From assembly GCA_018262705.1 (NCBI GenBank), contig JADFDQ010000002.1:62001-126000 (forward strand): 64,000 nt of DNA, read 5' to 3'. Shown here in pieces: positions 7,710-14,812 of the stretch; the first letter of the stretch is position 1; each line of letters begins with the position of its first letter. Under the pieces are notes generated by a model. That model did not search any database. It was not told the DNA's origin and saw only the letters and a list, made by a program, of their open reading frames with translations. A program made the translations under genes and the position numbers. This DNA is from Xanthomonas sp. (lineage in GTDB: Bacteria > Pseudomonadota > Gammaproteobacteria > Xanthomonadales > Xanthomonadaceae).

Positions 7710-8795
7710 TTAGTCTTCGAGCAGGCGGGCAGCCGGGTTAGCTGTTGCTCCACCTGCCTGAAAGTATCCAACCACGCTGGACACCGCACGGTGCTCGGTC
7801 AGTTGCATGATCGCCGGCAGCGCCACGCCTTGGCGGCTGGCTTCGGTCACGAACCCGGACCGCAGGCTGTGCCCGCCAAAATCTCCCTCCAGCCCGGCCA
7901 GGCGTGCCCGCCGTTGCACGATCTCGCCCACGGCAGCCGGGGAGAGGACAGGGCCGATCCGATTCTTCCAGAGCCGACGGAAGATCGCGCCCTCGGTGAT
8001 GCCGGACGCCTCCAGCCAGTCATGCAGCGCCAGTGCGGCGCGATCGAGTACCGGCTTGTCCGGGGTGGAGGTGGCGGTGACGCCGGCTTGCTGGGTCTTG
8101 CTGTGCTCCAGCCGGTAGATATAACCCTGCGGTCCGATCCGGCGAAGATCGCGCAGGTCGGCGGCGGCGATCTCGCTCCGCCGGCGCCCGCCACTGGCAA
8201 AGCCAAAGCAGAGCAGGGCACGGTCGCGCAGACCTTCCAGGCTGTCGTCGCAGCTGGCCAGCATGGCTTCAAGTTCGGCCAGCGTGATCGCGGTCTTCTT
8301 GCGCGGCCGCACGCCGCGTTTGACCGCGGCCCGGGCCGCCCGGCTGAGCACGGTGCGGACGGCCGGCTGTTCGCAGGGATTGGCCACTTGTTTCAGCCGG
8401 TGTGCGGTGGACAGGACCGCGACCCGGTGCCGGACCGTGGCCAAGGTCCACGGCCCGGGTTTGGCCTTGAGGCCAGCAGCCACCAAGGCCCGGTCGACAT
8501 CCGTCGGGAGCTCCCAGACAAGCTCACCGTCGGCCGAGCGGCGATGAACATGATCGACCACGAACTGCAGCACGGCCGCCTCGGGCACCGGTAGCGTCAA
8601 CTCGAGCCCATAGCGCGCCGCGTGCCAGCCGGCCCAGTAGCGCAGGGCGGTGGCGTAGCTGCGGGTCGTGTTGGCGGCAGCGGCTTCGGCCAGCAGTTCG
8701 CGCACCGCGTCGGCGGCCTGCTGCGCCAGCTGATCGGGCAGGACCATGCCGGATGCCGGTTGCGCGAGGGACGGAAACGCGTGCAAATCATTCAT
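7710..8795 (-). CDS. tyrosine recombinase / integrase
   Basis: The protein has 361 residues. An N-terminal SAM-like core-binding domain (about 25-150) precedes a catalytic domain with the full set of residues: Arg206 in GGRRRSE, Lys233 in HSKTQ, His309 and Arg312 in GGHSLRSG, His335 in TEHRAV, and Tyr344 in VVGYFQ. It should cut and rejoin DNA at specific sites. It is not XerC or XerD judging by its motif wording. It most likely belongs to the mobile element that brought the island, or to a relic inside it. The ATG follows a region with two palindromes shared with the divergent kfrA-like gene. Confidence 0.88.
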   Translation of the reverse strand: MNDLHAFPSLAQPASGMVLPDQLAQQAADAVRELLAEAAAANTTRSYATALRYWAGWHAARYGLELTLPVPEAAVLQFVVDHVHRRSADGELVWELPTDVDRALVAAGLKAKPGPWTLATVRHRVAVLSTAHRLKQVANPCEQPAVRTVLSRAARAAVKRGVRPRKKTAITLAELEAMLASCDDSLEGLRDRALLCFGFASGGRRRSEIAAADLRDLRRIGPQGYIYRLEHSKTQQAGVTATSTPDKPVLDRAALALHDWLEASGITEGAIFRRLWKNRIGPVLSPAAVGEIVQRRARLAGLEGDFGGHSLRSGFVTEASRQGVALPAIMQLTEHRAVSSVVGYFQAGGATANPAARLLED

Positions 8796-8798
8796 AAT

Positions 8799-8811
8799 AT
8801 GTACTGTACAT
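8799..8811. promoter_or_regulatory. perfect palindrome before the integrase gene
   Basis: ATGTACTGTACAT is a perfect inverted repeat around a central T, only 4 bp upstream of the integrase ATG. Binding there would block translation initiation or transcription of the integrase, so it is a candidate operator. A TGTACA core also recurs at 11223-11284. Confidence 0.4.
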
Positions 8812-8824
8812 TACGCTTGTGAAA

Positions 8825-8861
8825 TCGTACCCGCGATAATCATCACTTATCGCTGGTACGA
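8825..8861. promoter_or_regulatory. long inverted repeat between integrase and kfrA-like gene
   Basis: The left arm (8825-8839) and right arm (8847-8861) match at 14 of 15 positions across a 7-bp spacer: TCGTACC, one mismatch, then GCGATAA on the left, mirrored on the right. It lies midway between the divergent integrase and kfrA-like genes and about 40 bp before the latter. KfrA-type proteins bind repeats in front of their own genes, so this is a likely autoregulatory operator. Confidence 0.55.
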
Positions 8862-8900
8862 AATCAGCAGAGTAGGGCGGCCGCGTAGGAGGCACAAGCC

Positions 8901-9200
8901 ATGGCCAAGGGCATCACCGAAACCGACGTCCACACGGCCGCAGACGAGATCATCACCGCCGGAGAACGCCCGACCGTCGAGCGCATCCGCGCGCACTTGG
9001 GGACCGGTTCGCCCAACACCGTCACACGGTGGCTGGATACCTGGTGGAAGCAGTTGGGTGAGCGATTGCAGAAGCAACAAGCGCATCGTGCGTTGCCGCA
9101 GGCCCCAGATGCGGTGGCCTCTCTGGCAGGAGAGTGGTGGTCTCTGGCGATGGAACATGCCCGCGCTGATCTTGCCCCTGAACTTCGGACACCCATCTAA
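8901..9200 (+). pseudogene. KfrA-like DNA-binding protein, truncated by IS sequence
   Basis: The first 85-90 residues are a KfrA N-terminal helix-turn-helix domain: AADEIITAGERPTVERIRAHLG, then GSPNTVTRWLDTWW. KfrA proteins are plasmid or mobile-element DNA-binding proteins that continue into a long coiled coil. Here the frame enters IS3-family terminal DNA at about 9167 and stops after 99 residues, so the coiled coil is missing. The ATG has a GGAGG ribosome site nine bases upstream. The DNA-binding part may still be made. Confidence 0.65.
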
Positions 9201-9420
9201 GCGACATGGGCCAGCTCGTACTGCTCCGGGCTGAGGTAGCCGAGAGTCGAGTGGAGCCGGGTCCGATTGTAGTCCACCTCGATGTATTCGAAGACGTGCG
9301 CCTTGGCATGCTCGCGCGTGGCGAAGCGTTCGCCGTGGATCGCCTCGACCTTGAGGCTGTGGTTCCAGCTTTCCATCGCCGCGTTGTCGTAGCAGTTGAT
9401 CTTGCCCCTGTTTCACGGAC
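9167..9420 (-). mobile_element. IS3-family insertion sequence remnant
   Basis: The stretch begins with TGATCTTGCCCCTG followed by GGACACCC, an IS3-type end. The same TGATCTTGCCCCTG...GGACACCC block recurs in the same orientation at 9397-9424. Between them lies the 3' end of a transposase gene. Two same-orientation ends around a 250-bp piece suggest deletion or nested insertion between related copies and not a simple insertion. It interrupts the kfrA-like gene. Confidence 0.65.
9197..9394 (-). pseudogene. IS3-family transposase OrfB, C-terminal fragment
   Basis: The minus strand encodes [16 protein letters not shown], then a segment ending [19 protein letters not shown], and a TAG stop at 9197-9199. 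These are the last 65 or so residues of an rve/DDE integrase core of an IS3-group transposase; the sequence includes the terminal glutamate of the catalytic triad. All upstream parts are gone, so it is not functional. Confidence 0.85.
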
Positions 9421-9624
9421 ACCCGGCAGCTGGAGACCCTGCTCCCTGACGCAATGGACTGGGATATAAAGGAGCCGACTCCCGCCCAGGTTTCATACGC
9501 AATGGTGCTATCGAAACAGCTGGACGTGCCCATTCCACCAGAGGCGCTTCGGTTCCGCGGCTCAATGCACGAATTTTTGGAGAAGCACAGCCAACTCTCC
9601 AAGGACAAGAGGGCACCCAAGTAG
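9421..9624 (+). pseudogene. C-terminal gene fragment of unknown family
   Basis: Directly after the IS end an open frame runs through LLPDAMDWDIKEPTPAQVS, QLDVPIPPEALRFRG and a lysine-rich tail to a TAG stop at 9622-9624. An internal ATG at 9454 lacks a ribosome site. The TPAQ...LDVPIPPEALR wording resembles short C-terminal helical segments seen in some mobile-element proteins, but I do not recognise the family. The sequence looks like the tail of a larger gene whose front was lost with the IS rearrangement. Confidence 0.4.
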
Positions 9625-9673
9625 CTAGCTCAAGCGCGGTAGCGCAGGCGCGGACAAAGGACGACAGGAATGT

Positions 9674-10156
9674 ATGTTCGAGCACACCGCTGAGCGAGTC
9701 GCTGCCCAGGTCACAAATGAACTTGCGCCTAGTTTCAGGGTGCCGTTACGGTTGGTGTGCCCGTCAAGGGAAGCGGAACAGGCAGTGCTTGGGGCTGTCA
9801 CCCGCGCAGCACGGACGCGACAAATTCCTGTCGAAGTTATCGACCTAGAGCCCGATCCGGCCGGGCGACTGAACTCCGTGACATCCCAGCTTGATGATTG
9901 GGACGCGATCAAGAGCAGCAGTCCACATCCAACGATGCCGACCCTTCTGATCTTGCGCGGTTTCGATGCATTCGGTGATGACCGGCACGAGGATCCAACT
10001 TATCCCTTCCGGTCTAAGTTCCAGTTCGATGAAAAGTTCATGTGGCTCTTCATGGGGCGCGACGAATCTCGAATGAGGTTCTTGTTCGAAAGCTATCGCC
10101 GACCCTTGTACCAAGCGGCAGTGGATATCACGCCGGCCGTATGGCGCTCCTCCTAG
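9674..10156 (+). CDS. unrecognised protein with P-loop-like layout but no Walker A
   Basis: The protein has 160 residues and I do not recognise the family. It begins with an amphipathic helix. A strand-helix pattern (LRLVCPSREAEQAVLGAVTRAARTR) follows, then a hydrophobic strand LLILRGFDAF resembling a Walker B strand, and a C-terminal part rich in Phe, Met and Arg (FMWLFMGRDESRMRFLFESY). No GxxGxGKT loop is present, so nucleotide hydrolysis is unlikely. CAGGAA precedes the ATG. GC content is visibly lower than in the surrounding core genes, consistent with recent acquisition. The SseB-family gene lies 87 bp downstream on the same strand, and the two may form an operon. Confidence 0.5.
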   Translation: MFEHTAERVAAQVTNELAPSFRVPLRLVCPSREAEQAVLGAVTRAARTRQIPVEVIDLEPDPAGRLNSVTSQLDDWDAIKSSSPHPTMPTLLILRGFDAFGDDRHEDPTYPFRSKFQFDEKFMWLFMGRDESRMRFLFESYRRPLYQAAVDITPAVWRSS

Positions 10157-10243
10157 AAGTCCTTGATGCGCAGCACGGAGCGTTCTGAGCGACTTCATCG
10201 CCATGTTGAACGCATTGGACGATCGACGTAGCAGAGATGCGAG

Positions 10244-11008
10244 ATGATCAAGACAAGCCCAAAGAATCGAGCGTTCTCGATGTCATCATCTGCAGAGCAG
10301 GATCTGGAAAGGCGTCTAGAGTTGGCGCGGCTAAGCCACGATGACGAGGTGCTGTTCTTTCGCCATCTCCTGGATGCAAGGGTCTACGCGCACGCGCCAA
10401 TCTCAGACGACTATCCGCGTACACGTTTGATCCAATTCAAGCATCCAGACGGATTCTATGCCGTCCCGTTCTTTACCTCTCGCTCCAAGGCGTTGTTTGC
10501 ATCGGGTCCGACGGTCCGGATAGTTCAGATGACAGGGCGCGACCTGTTGCAAGGATCGCCAGGCGCTACTTTCATGCTCAATCCAAACGATGGCGGGTGC
10601 GTGCTTTACCCCGAAGAGATCGTTGCGCTCCTTAATGATGGGTCGGTCGCGCGTGTAGAGATCTTGGAGCAGGGCGACGGTGCGCCATTTGTATCTTTGG
10701 AAGAAGCGAATCCGCCCGCGTGGCTCATGCCGACGCTGATGGCGGTGTACATGGACATGCCTTTCGTGCGGGCCGCGTATCTTCTTGAGCTGGCGCCGCT
10801 TGACGGAGCCAGTAGATTCCTTGTGGCCATCGGCGTAGGCCCGGAACACGCGGAGCGGGCGGTTCGCGCGAGCACTACGGCTATCCAAACACTGTGCGCA
10901 GAAGCTGGCATTTACATGGATATGGCTACCTTCAACCCCCAAAAGGGTAGGCCTGACTACCTGCTCCAACGTGGTGTCGAGCGCTTCTATGGGCCGCAAT
11001 TGACCTGA
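10244..11008 (+). CDS. SseB-family protein
   Basis: The protein has 254 residues. The central part has the SseB N-domain pattern (DGFYAVPFFTSRSKA, then FMLNPNDGGCVLYPEEIVALL), and the C-terminal half (about 150-250) fits the companion SseB C-domain. SseB was named for enhanced serine sensitivity in enterobacteria, but its biochemical role is unclear, and homologues often sit beside accessory or secretion-type loci. The ATG at 10244 is weakly supported; a second ATG at 10280 would give a protein shorter by 12 residues. Base composition is less GC-rich than the core genome. Confidence 0.65.
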   Translation: MIKTSPKNRAFSMSSSAEQDLERRLELARLSHDDEVLFFRHLLDARVYAHAPISDDYPRTRLIQFKHPDGFYAVPFFTSRSKALFASGPTVRIVQMTGRDLLQGSPGATFMLNPNDGGCVLYPEEIVALLNDGSVARVEILEQGDGAPFVSLEEANPPAWLMPTLMAVYMDMPFVRAAYLLELAPLDGASRFLVAIGVGPEHAERAVRASTTAIQTLCAEAGIYMDMATFNPQKGRPDYLLQRGVERFYGPQLT

Positions 11009-11428
11009 TGATGTGACACGCGTTGTTGACGTCGCCATCTGGATAGGCTTGGCACATCTGGAGTGCAGGGCCTATTCAATCAACTCTGCGCTGAGCATGC
11101 TGTCGTTAGTGGGTGCGGATTGATGTATGCGTACGTTCGCGGGTGAGGACAAAAGAGCACGCCGTTTGAGGACGGAAGGCGCGGGTGTTGGCTAGTTTTG
11201 GATACGCCCTACAGCTAGAAAGGTGTACACCCGATAGTGCGCCTAGGTTTCTGTGTACAGCTCAGACTGCGTAGGGTGTACACGAAGAGCGCCGGCGCGG
11301 GGCACTGAAGTGTGCGGTGGCCATCCCGTGCTTTAGCTGGCGCCTGAAGCAGAGCTGCTGAAGCGCTGGATGAGTGAGTTTAAGGGTTTCAATAATGTCA
11401 AGGTCAAGGGAAAGGTCTCTCCAAGTGT
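11009..11428. other. non-coding end of the accessory island
   Basis: No gene is supported here. The stretch contains three TGTACA-centred palindromes at 11223-11284 and ends at the dif-type site. Codon structure is absent in all frames over meaningful lengths. Confidence 0.5.
11223..11284. repeat. three TGTACA-centred palindromes
   Basis: GGTGTACACC (11223-11232), CTGTGTACAG (11252-11261) and GGTGTACAC (11276-11284) share a GTGTAC core. Their centres are about 30 and 23 bp apart. Clustered copies of one palindrome suggest binding sites for a regulator or replication/partition protein of the mobile element. Confidence 0.45.
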
Positions 11429-11456
11429 ATTTCGCATAATGTATATTATGTCAAAT
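11429..11456 (+). other. dif: dif-type Xer recombination site
   Basis: The 28 bp consist of a XerC arm ATTTCGCATAA, a central TGTATA, and a XerD arm TTATGTCAAAT. The site differs from the gammaproteobacterial/xanthomonad dif sequence as I recall it only by a C for T in the XerD arm. It either is the chromosome-dimer resolution site, placing this window at the replication terminus, or is a copy made by an element that integrates through XerCD. It overlaps the last codons of the histidine kinase gene and marks the exact right edge of the accessory DNA. Confidence 0.85.
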
Positions 11457-12825
11457 CATCGACGCCTGCCCCGGAAAGCCCGACGCTGCGCAACCTCACC
11501 GTCACTCCCAGCCCTGCGCCGTTGATGCCTGCGCCGTAACTGACGCTGCCACCGTGCGCGGTTGCGATCTTCTCCACGATCGACAGGCCCAGCCCGCTGC
11601 CGGACGCGGCATGACCCTCGCCGCGGAAGAAGCGATCGCGCAGGCGCGTCAGGTCGGTTTCATGCACGCCTTCGCCATCGTCTGCGACGGTCAGCAGCAG
11701 CGCGTCGCCATCGCGTTTCACGACCACCGCGATATGGCCGTCCGGTTTGCCGTACTTGATCGCGTTGTCCAGAAGGTTGTCGATTAGGATCGCCAGTGTT
11801 GTCGGGTCGCCGGTTGTGACGGATCCGTTGTGCGCATCCAGCGCGCAATCGATCCCCTTGGCGACGGCCTCATTCGCTTGCCGCGCAATGGCATCGGCCG
11901 CCAGCTGTCCGAGATCGATGGTTTGCGCTCCGGCAGCGCAAACGTGCTCCAGCCGGGCAAGCAGCAAAAGCTGTTGCGCCAGATGCGTCGTGCGATCGAC
12001 GCCGGCGATCACTTGCGCGATGGCCTGTTGCCGCGACTGCGCGTCCTGCGCGGACAGCGCCACCTCCGCCTGCACCCTGATGGCCGCCAGCGGCGTGCGC
12101 AGTTCATGGGCGGCGTCGGCCGTGAACGCACGCTCCTGATCGAGCGAGCGCGCCAGCCGTTCCAGCAGCGCGTTGAGTGCCGACACCAAGGCCGCCGCTT
12201 CTTCCGGCACCCGCTGCAATTGGATCGGCTCGAGATTGCGGGCGTCGCGCGACGCAATCGCCAGTGATAGCCGCCCCAACGGCGCGAGCCCATGGCGGAT
12301 GCTGATCCACGCCAGCAGCGCCAGCAGCGGCAGCGCCAGCAGCAGCACTTTCCCCATTCGCCCGGCCAGTTCCTGCGCCGGATGGTCGCGCTCGGCCAAG
12401 GGTTCAAACACAGTGACCCGATAGCCGTGCCTGGAATCCTGCAGGCTATAGCTGCGCCATTGCCGGCCCTCCAGTTCCCGCGTCAAAAACCCATCTGCGG
12501 CAACGAAAGCAGCTTCCGGCGCATTCGCACTGTCGAGCAACAACTTTCCATCCTCGCCCCAAGCCTGAAACGCCAGCGGCGGCGCTTCGTCATCGCCGTG
12601 ATCGTCTCCGGAGCCTTGTTCTTCGCTTGCTTCGGCAAGCCGGCCCAGCCGCTTCAGATCCAGCACCAGCAGCGTGCGCGCGGCCTGCTGCAGGCGCGCA
12701 TCGGCCAGTTCGTGGATTTCTTCGTGCGCCTTCTGATAGCCGAAGCCGAGCATCGCCGCCCAAGTCAGCACCAGACTTCCAAGCAGCATGACAAACAGCC
12801 GCCTGCGGATGGAAAACAGCTTCAT
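11446..12825 (-). CDS. sensor histidine kinase, QseC/PmrB-like
   Basis: The protein has 459 residues. It starts with a basic stretch and a first membrane helix (about 9-29), has a periplasmic domain to about 157 with an acidic, histidine-containing patch (GSGDDHGDDE), a second helix (about 158-178), a HAMP-like linker, the HisKA box with His240 in DAAHELRTPLAAIR, and an HATPase domain with DNLLDNAIKYG and GSGLGLSIVEKI. It should phosphorylate the response regulator whose gene overlaps it as ATGA. The acidic periplasmic patch resembles metal- or cationic-peptide-sensing loops of PmrB-type kinases, which is suggestive only. Its 3' end carries the dif-type site, so the last residues are encoded by that site. 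Confidence 0.85.
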   Translation of the reverse strand: MKLFSIRRRLFVMLLGSLVLTWAAMLGFGYQKAHEEIHELADARLQQAARTLLVLDLKRLGRLAEASEEQGSGDDHGDDEAPPLAFQAWGEDGKLLLDSANAPEAAFVAADGFLTRELEGRQWRSYSLQDSRHGYRVTVFEPLAERDHPAQELAGRMGKVLLLALPLLALLAWISIRHGLAPLGRLSLAIASRDARNLEPIQLQRVPEEAAALVSALNALLERLARSLDQERAFTADAAHELRTPLAAIRVQAEVALSAQDAQSRQQAIAQVIAGVDRTTHLAQQLLLLARLEHVCAAGAQTIDLGQLAADAIARQANEAVAKGIDCALDAHNGSVTTGDPTTLAILIDNLLDNAIKYGKPDGHIAVVVKRDGDALLLTVADDGEGVHETDLTRLRDRFFRGEGHAASGSGLGLSIVEKIATAHGGSVSYGAGINGAGLGVTVRLRSVGLSGAGVDDLT

Positions 12826-13487
12826 GCCGGATCCTTGGTCACGAGGTAGCCGACGCCGCGGATGGTGCGGATCAGGTCGGCGCCCAGTTTCTTGCGCAGG
12901 TTGTGGATGTGCACTTCGACCGCGTTGCTCTCCACTTCCTCGCCCCACCCGTACAGGCGTTCCTCCAGCCGAGCGCGGGACAGGGCGATGCCCTGATGTT
13001 CCAGCAGATGGGTCAGGATCGTGCACTCGCGTTTGGACAGCGCAATGGTTTCCTCCCCGCGCGTCACGCTCAGGCTGTCGGGGGTCAGGGTGAAATCGCG
13101 ATAGCGGATGGCTTCCACGCTGCGCCCGTGGGCGCGCCGCAGCAGGGCGCGAATGCGCGCCACCAGTTCCCCGAGGGCAAAGGGTTTGACGAGGTAATCG
13201 TCGGCACCCGCATCGAGCCCATGGATGCGGTCGGAGACGGTGTCGCGTGCGGTCAGGATCAGCACCGGCAGATCGTCGCCGCGCCCGCGCAGCCAACGCA
13301 GCAGATCCATGCCCGACAGTCGCGGCAGGCCCAGATCGAGCACGACCAGCTCGTAGTCGGTGGACTCGAGCGCGAGCTGGGCGCTCCTGCCGTCCTGCGT
13401 CCAGTCCACCGCGAAACCGGCCTGTTTCAGGCCGGCTTCGATCCCGCTTCCGAGTAGTGAATCGTCTTCGACCAGAAGCAATCGCAT
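12822..13487 (-). CDS. response regulator, QseB/PmrA-like (OmpR family)
   Basis: The protein has 221 residues. The receiver domain has Asp7/Asp8, phosphoacceptor Asp51 (LVVLDLGLP) and Lys103 in DDYLVKPF. The winged-helix domain follows, ending HIHNLRKKLGADLIRTIRGVGYLV. The stop overlaps the kinase start. A CTTAA-type box stands before this gene and another before the divergent PepSY gene, so the regulator probably controls both itself and the PepSY/cytochrome b561 genes. Confidence 0.9.
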   Translation of the reverse strand: MRLLLVEDDSLLGSGIEAGLKQAGFAVDWTQDGRSAQLALESTDYELVVLDLGLPRLSGMDLLRWLRGRGDDLPVLILTARDTVSDRIHGLDAGADDYLVKPFALGELVARIRALLRRAHGRSVEAIRYRDFTLTPDSLSVTRGEETIALSKRECTILTHLLEHQGIALSRARLEERLYGWGEEVESNAVEVHIHNLRKKLGADLIRTIRGVGYLVTKDPA

Positions 13488-13527
13488 TGTCGTATCCGCA
13501 CGTCCTCAAGCAGGCTGAAACCCGAAG

Positions 13528-13586
13528 CTTAAGCGGATCTGAGCGGTTCAACGCAAAAAGGTCGAACACCTTAAGAGTCGCTTCAG
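13528..13586. promoter_or_regulatory. two PmrA/QseB-type boxes in the divergent promoter
   Basis: At 13570-13586 the plus strand reads CTTAAG-AGTCG-CTTCAG. At 13528-13544 the minus strand reads GCTCAG-ATCCG-CTTAAG. Both resemble the PmrA/QseB half-site pair HTTAA-N5/6-HTTAA with one imperfect half. One faces the regulator operon, the other the PepSY gene. Confidence 0.55.
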
Positions 13587-13668
13587 AACCGCACCGCATT
13601 CTGCGCCCATGCCCGCTGGGCATACCGGCAACCACCGGACCCATCCCTACCCCGACGAGGAGTTTTCC

Positions 13669-13956
13669 ATGCGTACGCACACCACCCTGTTCACGTTGGC
13701 CCTGCTGGCTTGTGCCGTTCCGTTGGCCGCATCCGCATCTCCCGACGGCCAGGCATGCACCGACCGACCGCAATCCGAATGGATGAAGGCGTCGGCCGTT
13801 CTGGTGTACTTCGAATCCCGCGGTCTGATCGTGACCAAGTTCAAGCGCGAAGGCAGCTGTTACGAAGTCGACGCCAGCGACAAGGACGGCCGCCGGGCCG
13901 AATTCTCCCTGAACCCGGTCGATGCCAGCGTCGTGGACACCGAGAGCAAGGAATAA
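13669..13956 (+). CDS. secreted PepSY-domain protein
   Basis: The protein has 95 residues. A signal peptide of about 23 residues (hydrophobic LFTLALLACAVPLAASA) is followed by a small PepSY-like domain: a helix (SAVLVYFESRG) and strands in VTKFKREGSCYEVDASDKDGRRAEFSLNPVDASVV. Such proteins act in the periplasm and commonly accompany PmrAB/QseBC-type systems and b-type cytochromes. GAGGAG lies seven bases before the ATG; the longer frame back to 13609 has no ribosome site. The cytochrome b561 gene follows 85 bp downstream. Confidence 0.8.
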   Translation: MRTHTTLFTLALLACAVPLAASASPDGQACTDRPQSEWMKASAVLVYFESRGLIVTKFKREGSCYEVDASDKDGRRAEFSLNPVDASVVDTESKE

Positions 13957-14041
13957 ACCCGCTGCGGGACGTCCCGGCCAGTCTGCCGCCGGGACTCCCG
14001 GTTCGCTGCAGATGCCTGCTTTCAGAACTTGAGGAGATCCC

Positions 14042-14611
14042 ATGAAAAGCCCCTCCCCCATTCGCTACCATCCGCTGTCCATCGGAATGCACTGGCTGAT
14101 GCTGGCGCTGCTCATCGCCGTGTATGCCAGCATCGAAATGCGCGGGATCTTCCCGAAGGGAACGGCTGCGTATGCCGCGATGAAGACCTGGCATTTCATG
14201 CTCGGGCTCAGCGTTCTGGTGCTGGTCGTTGCCCGCATCGGTTTGCGCTTGCTCTACCCTGCCCCTGCGATCACCCCGCCGCCGCCGCGCTGGCAGCACA
14301 TGCTTGCCACGGCGATGCACTGGACGATCTATCTGTTTCTCGTCGTGATGCCGCTGCTTGGATGGCTCACCCTCAGCGCCAAAGGCAGGGTCATCCCGTT
14401 TTTCGGTATGGAACTTCCGGGTCTGATCGGCAAGGATCGCGACCTTGCCCACAGCCTCGAAGACATCCACGAAACCATCGGCGTCATCGGCTACTGGCTG
14501 TTCGGGCTGCATGCCGGCGCTGCGCTCGTGCACCACCACCTCATGCGCGACGACACCTTGCGACGGATGCTGCCATCAAGGCCACGGACGCGCTCGCCCG
14601 GCCCCGTTTGA
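14042..14611 (+). CDS. cytochrome b561 family protein
   Basis: The protein has 189 residues with four membrane helices (about 13-30, 48-68, 90-112, 145-165) and histidines placed for two haem b groups: HWLM in helix 1, HFMLG in helix 2, and the GLHAGAALVHHH cluster in helix 4. CybB-type proteins pass electrons between superoxide or another reductant and quinone at the inner membrane. GAGGAG precedes the ATG. The neighbouring PepSY gene and QseBC-like pair suggest shared control. A strong terminator follows. Confidence 0.85.
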   Translation: MKSPSPIRYHPLSIGMHWLMLALLIAVYASIEMRGIFPKGTAAYAAMKTWHFMLGLSVLVLVVARIGLRLLYPAPAITPPPPRWQHMLATAMHWTIYLFLVVMPLLGWLTLSAKGRVIPFFGMELPGLIGKDRDLAHSLEDIHETIGVIGYWLFGLHAGAALVHHHLMRDDTLRRMLPSRPRTRSPGPV

Positions 14612-14636
14612 GCCGCACTTCCACGTTCGAAACCCC

Positions 14637-14668
14637 AACGCCCAGCCGCAAACGGCTGGGCGTTTTCG
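14637..14668 (+). terminator. Rho-independent terminator after cytochrome b561
   Basis: AACGCCCAGCCG and CGGCTGGGCGTT form a perfect 12-bp stem with a CAAA loop, ending in a short T run. Confidence 0.85.
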
Positions 14669-14754
14669 TCGGCCCCGTAGAGTTCAACGAACGCCAGCCA
14701 CTCGGATCTGCCTGACGGAACCATGAATCCGATCGACCGTGCTTTCAGGTCGGG

Positions 14755-14792
14755 TTGCATTTTGGGATTTGCCGAGTATGATAGTAATTACT
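14755..14792 (+). promoter_or_regulatory. promoter and candidate operator of the TetR-exporter operon
   Basis: TTGCAT (14755-14760) and TATGAT (14777-14782) are 16 bp apart. The palindrome AGTAATTACT (14783-14792) follows immediately, over the expected transcription start, and TACT units repeat behind it. This is where a TetR repressor would bind to control its own operon. Confidence 0.6.
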
Positions 14793-14812
14793 TACTTACT
14801 TTCACGACGTCC

